Source of the DNA: Marinomonas rhizomae
GTDB taxonomy: Bacteria; Pseudomonadota; Gammaproteobacteria; Pseudomonadales; Marinomonadaceae
Assembly (NCBI RefSeq): GCF_003315485.1
Contig: NZ_QNSE01000006.1
Coordinates: 62,001 to 126,000 of the forward strand
DNA length: 64,000 nucleotides
Direction of reading: 5' to 3'
The position numbers were made by a program, and so were the translations under genes. Positions 18,058-29,200 of this stretch are shown here, piece after piece. The notes beneath the pieces were generated by a model. It was not told where the DNA came from. It did no database searches and worked only from the letters and a program-made list of their open reading frames with translations. Every line of letters starts with the position of its first letter. The stretch's first letter is position 1.

Positions 18058-20216
18058 TTTGCCTCCCTATAGAACTTTGAACGAGTCGGCTGAAGAGGCT
18101 CTTTGCTAGTCCCTTGAGACTCTAAAAGCGTTCTCGCCCTAATTAGATTAGGTTGCCATTGTTGAGACTTCCACGGTGCAAGATCAATTGCCCTACTCAA
18201 ATACTCCACCCCCATTGGAATTAATCCGTTGCGGATATAAATTTCCCCCAGTAAATAATGAGCAGGAGCAAAATCCGGCAAATGGTGCAATAAAACTTTG
18301 CACTGATACTCTGATTCTCGATAAGCGCCTTGCGTATAATACTCATAAGCTAAAGACAGTATATTTGCTTCAGGCAAGGTAACCATGTCGCGAACAGGCA
18401 CAGGTGTTTTTTTACTCATGGCTCGCAATAGAAAAGACAATTCCAGCTTATGATTAGACCATTTTATTGAAGCATCATCCGGTGCATATTGAGCGACTGT
18501 TCTTACCTTCTGTTCAATATGATCTGGTACAAATAGGTCTAGAAAATCAAACAAACGAGCTGCTACAAAATTACCTTTCGAAGTAAGTTCCTCAAACGAT
18601 ACCTCTAATATTGAATCTGCAAAAAGGCTTTTCCAATGCGTCAACAAGCTGTTGTATTGCGCCAACTGTTGCCCTAACAAAGATGACACCGTCATAGATT
18701 CATTATCATTGGAAGCCATAAACTGACCTAAATGAGGCTCAAGCCAATTCGAAACAGACGAAGATAAAGCCAGTGCTCTTGGGTCGCGACGAACCGATAT
18801 GATTTTAGCGTTAGGAAAGATGCTCTTTATCAGACCTATATGACAAATGTTGTGGATACTTTTATCTATCACTACAGGCGCATCAGAAACTTTGCCGTAA
18901 TAAAGTGAATGCAGACCCTGTGCTATGTCACCCAATTGCTCAAGGCCCAGCGTATCAACAAGATCTGGATAATAGCGACTAGAGCCTTTTTTTCGATGCT
19001 GGTAATTTAATGCTTCCACTAATACTGGAAAATGGGAAGAAGCGCCAAGTGACGCCACTTGATCACTGCACACTAGTATTTGTTCGACAAGAGATAATCC
19101 AGAAAATGGCACGCCAACAATAAAAACTGGCTGTAAATCCTTTAGCAATTCGCCTTGCTCAATCGGTAACAGTCGTGTTGATAAAAAGTCACGATTAAAA
19201 CGCGCTCTGATTCGAGCGCTGTCTTTAAAATCCACCACGGAAAGAGCACTAACATTCTGCCCAAATGCCCAATGTTCACCTGAATTAAACGTTCGTGAAT
19301 CGTACTGAGACTGATAGTACTGCGCATCAGCAATTCGATTTTGATCGTAAGCAAAAATAGCCAATTGGCGATATAACTCAGCGTCATCAGGGAAGCGTTT
19401 AGCTGCATTTAACAAGGTTGCCTCTGCAACAAATCCATTCCCATGTTGCAAAAGGCACTCGGCATAAACAAGCACATTATCTCGATAACGCTGACCTTCT
19501 TCTGAGTGCGCATCTAACCAAACTTCCGCTTCGGCTAACTTTCCTTCCAATACCCAACACTCTAGACGTATGGCATCTAATTGCCGAGCCAAACCCTCAA
19601 GGCGTTGCGCCGTATAGCCTACGTGTAATTTAGTATTTGCTTGAGAGTAAGTACTTTCTTGCATTTGCTCTAATTGCGCTTCAGCTTGCGCTAAATTCAA
19701 CCAAACTAACTCAAGAGGATGGATACAATCTAAACCTAAGTCACCTCTGACATCAGAATGATTTACCAATATCAACAAGCAAAGATTTACCCATACTTCT
19801 ACTTTACTCGGATCATGCTCAAGGGATTGTACATATAACGGATAAGCGCCACGATTATCACCCAGCATTAACCGACAATAGGCTTTTCTCGCCAAGTTGA
19901 GAGCATTAGTAGGCTCCTTTTGCAGTAAACAATCCAAAGTAAGCTCGGCAGACTGGTAATCTGTTATTGCAATATAAACAGCACTCATGTCTTGCTGTTC
20001 AGCAAAAGTAAGCGGGTCAGATAACGCGGTTTCTAGCACTCGATTGAGTATGTTCCGCGCTGATTCTGGTTCGTTCAAATGCGCAAAAGATAAAGCCAAA
20101 AGGATTTGTACAGGCCGAGAGTCGACCTGTACAAGCTGTTCACGACAGGTTTGCTGCAGCGCAGAGTATTCTTGCTGCTCCGCCATATTACGAAGTAACG
20201 CGAGTTTAGAATCCAT
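18054..20216 (-). CDS. TPR-sulfotransferase fusion protein in the type I secretion operon
   Basis: A 720-residue protein. Residues 1-330 are tetratricopeptide-like helices (ALSFAHLNEPESARNILNRVL, ALNLARKAYCRLMLGDNRGAYPLYVQSLEHDP). About 365-600 is a Sulfotransfer_3-type domain, and 645-705 holds further TPR (APAHYLLGEIYIRNGLIPMG). The 3'-phosphate motif is well kept (DKSIHNICHIGLIKSIFPNAKIISVRRDP). The 5'-phosphosulfate loop, normally PRSGTT with Arg, reads PFSGLS at 370-375. The acidic residue expected shortly after, in the usual GE(E/L), is Ser (SLGASS). Family members transfer sulfate from PAPS, often to tyrosine; TPR arms usually hold a protein partner. Its place between the adhesin and TolC genes suggests the adhesin as partner (inference). 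Activity is doubtful given the altered loop. Confidence 0.82.
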   Translation of the reverse strand: MDSKLALLRNMAEQQEYSALQQTCREQLVQVDSRPVQILLALSFAHLNEPESARNILNRVLETALSDPLTFAEQQDMSAVYIAITDYQSAELTLDCLLQKEPTNALNLARKAYCRLMLGDNRGAYPLYVQSLEHDPSKVEVWVNLCLLILVNHSDVRGDLGLDCIHPLELVWLNLAQAEAQLEQMQESTYSQANTKLHVGYTAQRLEGLARQLDAIRLECWVLEGKLAEAEVWLDAHSEEGQRYRDNVLVYAECLLQHGNGFVAEATLLNAAKRFPDDAELYRQLAIFAYDQNRIADAQYYQSQYDSRTFNSGEHWAFGQNVSALSVVDFKDSARIRARFNRDFLSTRLLPIEQGELLKDLQPVFIVGVPFSGLSLVEQILVCSDQVASLGASSHFPVLVEALNYQHRKKGSSRYYPDLVDTLGLEQLGDIAQGLHSLYYGKVSDAPVVIDKSIHNICHIGLIKSIFPNAKIISVRRDPRALALSSSVSNWLEPHLGQFMASNDNESMTVSSLLGQQLAQYNSLLTHWKSLFADSILEVSFEELTSKGNFVAARLFDFLDLFVPDHIEQKVRTVAQYAPDDASIKWSNHKLELSFLLRAMSKKTPVPVRDMVTLPEANILSLAYEYYTQGAYRESEYQCKVLLHHLPDFAPAHYLLGEIYIRNGLIPMGVEYLSRAIDLAPWKSQQWQPNLIRARTLLESQGTSKEPLQPTRSKFYREAK

Positions 20217-20294
20217 AAATGATCACATCAAAGTAATGCTTAACTCAATGCTCTCAACACATTATTAAGCGTTACCTTGATCACTCCTTGTCGT

Positions 20295-23200
20295 CTAAAC
20301 GTCTGGCGTTTCAGTGGCGATAACTTGGGACAGAGACAACCCAGCGTCTGGGTTTGACGCCCAAGCATTTTCCCATAAGTCGAAACTATCCGGATCTATA
20401 CTGAATTCACCTTCGGCCGTTAACGTCATATCACTGCTGCCAACAGACCAAGTAATGTCATCATTTGAATCGGCAGAGAAGCTCGTGACCGAATCATCAC
20501 TCACCAGAATAATAGTATCGTCATCACCAAGATTGTCAGCACCACTCCATTGCACGGCTTCACTAAACGTCAAATGAGAACCATCGCCTACATTGATATA
20601 AATGTCGTAGGTTTCATCTTCGTCAAAAACTCGATCGTTAAGCTCTGTTGATTCTCCTGTAGTAAGGTCAAACACTAGGGGTTCAGCAACGACAATACCT
20701 ACATCGTTGACATTCACATTCCCTGCAAGGTCCGCCACTAATACATAATAAGTGCCGCTTTCTAAACCATCTATAGAAAGAGTGGTTTCCTCCCCTGCCG
20801 TTACATCAACACTATTCCAATATGAAGTATCAGCGTTCAATACGGTATCAAACAGCCCCTCTTCCCATTGATCGTCATCTGACAAGAAATTCGATTCAAA
20901 CAAGCTGCTGTGTACCAAATAAGCAACACCATCTTCATTACTCTCTACGGGAATATCGTCACGAACATTCACAGTTGACGAGTTGGCCATGGTTCCATCT
21001 GCATTAAATTTTTGTGTATAAATATCAGTATAAGTTTCACTATCATTATAAGTGTCACCTATCCAAGAAATTAAATACTCACCTCCACTTAACTCGACAA
21101 TCGAAGGGGTTCGATCGAAAGAGCCATCAGTACTCGCTTCCAATAAAACGGTATCCCCTATCGCTTCACCATTTACATCGTATAACTGAACACTCACCCC
21201 ATAACCATCTAGATTGGTTTGGTTCCAAGCAACGACAAACGCGCCTTCATCTCCGACTGACTCAACAGTAAAGCGAGGATTGCTATCCGCAGAAAGATCG
21301 ACGTCATCCAGATCGACAACGGCACCATCCGCCGTTACAAATTTGGCGTAATATTCTCGATCGCCTGAGTCTGCATACTCTACACGACCTAAAAATACAT
21401 AACTGCCTTGCTCTCCAACTGGCATAATGTCAGCGATTCGAACCGAGATTTCCTCGTCCTCTCCGATACTTTCAAATGGCGCAATAGCTTCTCCCGACAG
21501 AGTTCCATCGCTGGTATTAATCGTTTGTAGGTAGGTTATTTTTGATCTCGGACCACCAGTTTCTCTATCTCGCTCAGTCCAAACAACGACGACTTTATCT
21601 CCACCAATCCACTCTACCGCTGAGCGAGAGTGATGTATTCCTAGATTTAGGCCGCCCGTAGCAATCTCTATACTTTCGCCCTGGTACGCGCCTTCAGCAG
21701 TAAATACCTGAGCAAATACAACCGGATACCTTTCATAGTTATCGTCATCTTCATAGCTGTCATATTGATATGCAGAAGTCACCACCATATAAGAGCCAGT
21801 ATCGCCAATAGCGACTGCGCCTTCATATTCAAAATAATTACTTGGACTATCTTGAAGTGTTGGCAAGGATTCACCTATGGCTTCACCTGAAGCCGAGTAC
21901 AATTGGACATCTTTCTTGCCAACGACAATAAAGCTTCCGTCTTCGCCTATTGCCTTAACATGGGCTTGATATTCGTCACCAGTGTCATCTGAATTTGCAA
22001 TTTCAGCAATTACCTCGCCATCCGCATTCATTAAGGTTGCGGTTAACATTCTGACACTTTGATCTTCATCGTAGTAATTATCGGTCACCACAAAATTACC
22101 TTCACTGCCAACAGGGAGGATAAAAGAATCCGTAAATTGGCCGTAATAACCCACGTAATTTTCTAAACTTTGAAGGTCACCCACCGCGCCATTTTCGTCA
22201 AAGATTTGATAGTAGTAATCAGCGGTATCAGAATCTTCATCGTATTGCTCCCACGTCACTACAAAAGAGCCTGTATCAGCCAATGGAATAGCATCCATTA
22301 GATCAAGATATTCAGTGATGCTGCCATGCTCTATTTTCATATAGTCCGATGTGGGGTCACCATTCGCATTCAACATCTGAACCACTAATTGAGAATTAAC
22401 GTCTTCGGATTCAGAATTGAGGTACCACATAGAAACATAGGTTCCAGTGTCACCGAGCTGAATGGTTTTTTGATAATCTATAGTTGCGTCGGTCGAGTCA
22501 CCTAAACCACCATCCAGTTTTTCAGCACCCGATTCTTCAACAACATTGTCATAAGGTGAATAACTGTTTTCATAAACCTCATCATAAGGAGTGTCTTCGT
22601 CCGTAATAATGACCTGACCATTGGTCGCAATGGCGCTGACTTCGCCCGTTGATCTGATCTGACGCACTTGAATATCGTCAATGGCGTATTCTTCGTCATA
22701 ATCAAGGTCAATAAAGTAGCCATCTGCGTCCGTCCAATTGACGTCTGTGAAGGTCTCACCACCGTCAATCGAATAACTCCAACGAACAGTTCCTTCGGCT
22801 AAATCAAAACCTATTTCGGAGTCTATTTCCTCATCGTCATCATGATGGCGATACACTTCTGTTGCATTGCCTTGTGCATCGTACTCATAAGCAACAAAAT
22901 CTCTGTATAAAAAGCTTACTCCTTCGTCTAGAAGCATGTAGGCACCTGAACCAAACTGCCACGTCTCGCCACCATTTAAGGAGTACTCAAACGCTACAGC
23001 ATCGTCTGCTAAAAACACATTTAATGAGCCTTCACTGGTCACGCCATCACTATCGGAAAAACCTGTGTCTTCAAATAATTCGAAGCTTGGTGCTTCATAG
23101 GCGTCACCTGTCACCACTTGTTGTTGATATACAAATTCCGCTTCATTGCTGGCAATATCTTCAACATAAACGACGATATCGCCTGCGTTATACGTGGTAT

Positions 23201-26200
23201 TCGGTGCTAATGAAAAGCTATCGCCAACGCCTTGTGTCCAGTTATTTTCATCTTCTCCACCACCAACAAGGGAGTAATACCATTCATTTTGGTCGTCATC
23301 TAATGTCACCAAAACTGAGTTGCCGACAACTTCAATTTGAGGATCTGAAATGATGTTGTCCGTGACAACATAGCCATCCGAGTTAGTGGCAATTTCACTG
23401 ACATTGTCATCAGCGTCATACTGTCTAATCTGGATATCGTAGTAATTGAAGGTGGTGTTTTCTGTCAGATTAAAAGACGCTCCTTCCCCTTCTGTCCAGT
23501 TTGCACCATGATCTAGAGAATATTCCCAGCGCACCGCGTCATCCGTTAGAGTGACATCCACCTGCGTATCATTGGTGATTTCATCGTCATCGTACGTACC
23601 AGTGTCTTCATTTAATTCAACGTCTGGCTCAGCGAGTAACTCAGCACTGATCGTAACAACCGTTGTGTTTAGCGTGATATTGCCCGCTTCATCCGTCGCG
23701 TAAACCACATATTGACCAACTGGCAGCCCTTCTGTATTCAAAACATGGTCAGTATCTGCGCCAACTTCAACACTGCTCCAGTTACCTTCTTCTAACGCTA
23801 AAATATCTGACAATGTCGTAATGGAGGCGGAGTCTGAAAGACTAACAAGGTAAGCTGCCCCAGCTTCAGCCACAGATACTGGTAAATCATCCCCTTGTTC
23901 AATCTCTATTGGCGTAATCGATGTGCCATCAGCATTAAACATTTGTACGTGATGCGTTACTTCATTGACCCAGCTGGCTTGCTCTTCATCATAGTAGCCG
24001 CTAGATTCCACCCAAGAAATAAAGAAGTCACCCTCGCTGTTTAGCTGTGCCCACTCTACATTATAGATGTTGCCAGTAAAGTTAATCAGGTCTGTTTTGG
24101 CCGCGCCATCAGAGCCATATATTTGTACCCATGAATCGGTATCCGATGTTTCGTCGTCTTGGCCTTCCTTGAAGACCAAAACATCACCCGCATCGTTTAG
24201 TACACGAAGATCAAAGTAAGCCCAATCATCATCTTCGCTAGCCGCAATTTCTGTTACGCTATTTCCATCAACGAAATACACACCCGCAGCAATAAAGCTA
24301 TCGTATTCATTATTTTCTTCAGAATAATCCACCGTAATGAAATACCCTTCATCCGTCACAGCACTGGCGGATTCGATAGACAAATCGTAATCTGTATCGG
24401 CATTAAACTCGAGCGGTAAGGCGATCGGATCGTTTTGCGGAGTGCCATCCGCCATAAAAGACTGGGTGTAAATAACAGGCTCGTCAGACTCATTTATACC
24501 AGCCCAAGTGACAGCAAAATCATTGTCTGAATTTAGTATGGCAATGCCTACTTCCAAGTCCACTAAATCGCTGAATTCACTCAGATCCACCCGTGCACCT
24601 AAGCTGCCATTGTCATTGACCAATTGCAGACTCATGGTCATGTCTTGTTCGTTAATCATCAAGGCAATAAAGGCACCATCTTCGCCAAGTAGACGCATAC
24701 CATCGCTGTACTCTCCCGCTTCAGGGTTCAGTACAATGGTTGAGCCGATTGGAATCCCATCCGATGAATACGTCTGCGCTTTTACAATAGCTGAGGCATC
24801 CTCAAAGCTGACAACTTCATTCCATAGCACTACGAACTCGCCATTATTTCCTGTCGGAAGTACACTCGCGACGACGCTAGTGTCGAACGTTAGCAACGCC
24901 CCCTCCTCCCCTGTAGTCGAATCAAATAGCTGTAAATAAGCGACGGTGTCATCAGTACCATCTTCTGTCCAAGACGCTATAAACTGATCTGTTTCTGCTA
25001 ACGAAATGATTTGTGAATCTCTAACCCACTCTTCAGTGGCTGTCGCTTGCTGTATCTCACCAACAGGCTGGCCCGCGGCATCAAACAATTGAAAATACAG
25101 GTTCGTTTCATCGTAGTAGTCTTCATCTTCGTTATAGCTTTCACCGACCCATGTTATAACCACTGCACCATCAGCACCCACAGGAGTAATGTCTTCGACA
25201 CTGTAATAGTCTTCTGACTCATAAGTAGGAATAGGCACGGCATAGGGCAAACTCATTTCTGAACCATCGGCGTTATACCGTTGAACCATCAATAAAGTGT
25301 CACCAGCATCTTCGTCATCTTTGATCCAAGAAACCACAAAATCGCCATTCTCACCAAGACGGTACCGCTCTACGCCATAAAGTTGATCATCTCCGTCAGC
25401 GATAACCGTATCAATACTGCTATCCGATGCGAGATAAATGTCTTCTTCCAATTGAGATTCTGTGTCTGTCGTTACATCACTGTCATTGCTGAAGGTCGCA
25501 CTTTCATTGTCATCAGCGTCAAATTGTTTTACTTGAATGCTTTCTGCCGCATAGGTCGTATTCGCATCCAGTTCAAAACTGCTTCCTTCTCCATCAGCCC
25601 AGTTCGCTCCGCCATCCAGACTGTATTGCCAGCTGGTTGCATTCACATCCAAGGTGACATTCATAGTAAGGCTACTGGTGATGTTGTCACTATCTGACAA
25701 ACCAGTATCTTCAGCTAATGCCACTTCTGGAGCAGGTAAAGAGTCGGATTCAAACACCACCTCATTGCTGACTGCCACACTAACATTACCTGCAAGGTCT
25801 GCTTGACGGACTTGAATCTGACCGACGTCATAGGTTTGTAAAGCGCCCATTTCGAAACTCGTACCAGTTCCATCAGACCAAGTAGCACCACTGTCTAAAG
25901 AATATTGCCAACTTGCAGCATCGTCAGACAAAGTCACATCAATAGTGGTATCGCTAGTAATAAAGTCACTGTCAGATTCACCCGTGTCAGCATGCAGTGC
26001 AAAACTTGGCGTTGCAGGTGCAATAGAATCTGTCACAATCTCTGAATCGTTAGATCCAACGACTGACTCATTTCCCGCCGCATCTACTTGCTTCACTTGG
26101 ATGTCGCCAATAGCGTAAGTAGTATTGTCGGCAAGCGAGAAGCTGGAGCCTGTTCCCTCTGTCCATGTTTCTCCAGCATCTAAACTGTACGACCAACTTT

Positions 26201-29200
26201 GTGTGCTTATCTCGCCGTTCGAGTCGAAATTAACCACTACATCGTTGGTAATACCGTCTGAACCATCAATTCCAGAATCTAGGTTTAAAGCGAAGGTCGG
26301 TGTCATTGCAGAAATGTCTATTTCAATCGTATCTTCGTTACTAGCAGAAACACTGACATTCCCCGCCGCGTCTAATTGTTGAACTTGAATATCGCCTGCC
26401 AAATAAGACGTATCCGCCGCCAATTCAAAGCTCGTTCCAGTCCCCTTTTGCCAAGTCAAACCGGCGTCTGTGCTGTACTGCCAGCTGACAGCGTCTTCCG
26501 ATAACGCAACATTAATAAGCGCATCATTGGTAATATTATCGACAGTGCTAGAGCCTGAATCGCTGTTTAAGCTAAAGGTAGGTGCTGCCAGAGGCTGCGT
26601 ATCGGTCGTGATCGCGCTACTATTTTGATAGGCAAGACTCTCATTACCTGCCAAGTCAGTCTGTTTAACTTGAATTGCACCAACGTCATAGGTGGTGTTC
26701 GCATCCAGTTCAAAACTTGTAGCTTCGCCATCCAACCACGTTGAGCCACTATCTAAACTGTATTGCCAAGTCGAAACGTCATCAGCCAGATCCACATTGA
26801 TAACCAAATCATTGGTAATGCCATCAGAAACGGAACTTCCCGTATCCGCATTTAAGTCAAACTCAGGTGCATCGACTAAAGAGTCGACGATTACAGCGCT
26901 GTCATTCGCCGCGTAAGCACTGGTATTGTTTTCGGCATCGGTCTGCGTGACCACAATTTGCCCAATATCGTAGGTAGTGTTGTTCGCTAATTCGAAGCTG
27001 GTCGTTGAAATGTCTTGGTCATCTGACCAAGTTTCACCACCATCAAGGCTATAGTTCCAGCTCACCGCGCCTTCATCACCTTCCAGTAAAGTGACGTTCA
27101 CCGTCGTTGCAGATGTAATGCCATCGTCATCCGAAACACCAGTATCGGAAGCTAATTCAAAGCTTGGTGGATCAATCGCCACATCCGTTTCTAACGCTTC
27201 ATTAATGGCTGTATCGCTTACATTGCCCGCGACATCCGTTTGACGAACTTGAATGGCATTGGCGTCATAAGACGTTAATGGTTCTAAGCTAAAGCGCTCG
27301 CCGCTGCCATCATTCCAAGTCTCGCCAGCATCTAGGCTGTATTCCCATGAAGCAACATCGTCTGCTAGCGTCACGGTCACTGTGGTGCTAGTCAGCTCAT
27401 TTGAAGTAAGTGAGAAATCCAGAGTTGGTGCAGAAACCACACTATCTAGAGTAATAACTTGATCATTTGAATCGACGACACTGACATTACCCGCTGAATC
27501 GTATTGGCGAACTTGCAACGAATCAATCGCGTACGTGGTGTTGTCAGCTAATTCGAAACTCGTCTCGGAAGCCTCTTGTGATGCAGACCAAGTACTGCCA
27601 CCATCTAGACTGTATTGCCAGCTGACAGCGTCTTCTGACAAAGTCACATCAACCCTGGTGTCATTCGTTATGCCATCTTCGTCATTTGCACCCGTATCAT
27701 CATGCAATGAAGCGCTTGGTGTACCGGGAGCGATAACATCAGTCGTAATAGCCTCGTCATTGGATTTTATAGCACTAACATTACCCGCCGTATCAGTTTG
27801 GCGAACCTGAATACTTTCAGCAGCATAAGTCTGGTTTTCATTGAGTTCGAAACTAGTTCCAGATCCGGTTACCCAATTCGCCCCGCTATCAAGGCTGTAT
27901 TCCCAACTTTCTGTGTCTTTGGCTAACTTCACCCGATAAGTCGTATCATTGGTAATGCCGTCACTTTGGCTCTGACCGCTGTCGGTTGCAAGAAAGATAA
28001 CAGGCGTGGTCGCAATGGTGTCTGTCACAATTTTCGATGACAAAGCAGACAGCTCTTCATTGCCTTCGCTATCAATTTGCTTCACTTGAATGGTGTCGGC
28101 TTGATAAGTTGTATTCGCTGTCAATTCAAACGATGTGCCCGTTCCATCCGTCCATGTAGAGCCTACATCTAAACTGTACTGCCAAGAGGCTAAATCAACG
28201 CCTTCGTCAAAGGTTACAGAAACCGTTGTGTTGTTGGTGATGCCATCACTGTTGCTTGTTCCTGTATCTTCAAAACTCAAATCAGGTGCCGAGGTTTCTA
28301 ACGTTGTGATAGTCGAATCGTTGCTCGTTACATTACTTTCATTACCTGCTTTGTCGACCTGTTTAACCTGTATGTCTCCCACCACATAAGTAGTCTCACC
28401 TTTTAATTCAAAGCTTGATCCTGATGTACGAGAGATCCAAGTTGATCCGCCATCCAAAGAATACTGCCAATTAGTAACGCCGTCCGCCAGAGTCACATCG
28501 ACGCTTGTATCACTGGTAATGCCATCGCTGTCAGACTCACCAGTGTCTTGATGCAATTCAAAAGCGGGGGCTTCTGGCGCGGTAGTATCCACCGTCACCG
28601 TCGTGGTCGAGTCAATATCATCAACTGTAACAACAACATCATAATTGCCGTCTGCCGCCGAAAACCAACCACTAGAAATAGGTACATAGGCGTAGCCTTC
28701 AACAACATCACTCGCTAAGACCGTGTAGTTAGTCGTGTTTTCACCAACTGTTAAGGTCACCACCTCATCAGCGGATACACCTTTGATTTTAACCTTGATA
28801 GTAGAATCCACTACCTCTGCGTTTATCACTTTGATTGCATCGCCATCAGCGTCAACAAGCACTGGCACGCTACTAAAAGAAAAACTTGATTCAATCACAT
28901 TGTCTCGACCAGTTGGGCCGTCATTAAAGGCTTCCAAACCTTTAGTCAAGATATCAGCCACTTCAGAAGTAAGCTTTAAAGGAGCTTCTGTATCACTATT
29001 AGCCTCTTTCAGTGAATCGGCGATGGTAGCAATAGTTTCCGCAGCACTAGCATTACCTGCTTCAGAATCGGCACCAGACAGAATCGCCAAAGCTTGACCG
29101 TATTTGATGGAAGCCGCATCTGCTGAACTGGTGTCTTCAGTCACTACCGCGGGTTTTTCTAAAATATCGTCTAACCCAAACAGCGTGGCAACCTTACTAT

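Noticed and set aside
20295-20700. RTX calcium-binding repeats at the adhesin C-terminus
   Set aside because: Expected for this class, but no GGxGxDxLx pattern was found on reading the translated C-terminal region.
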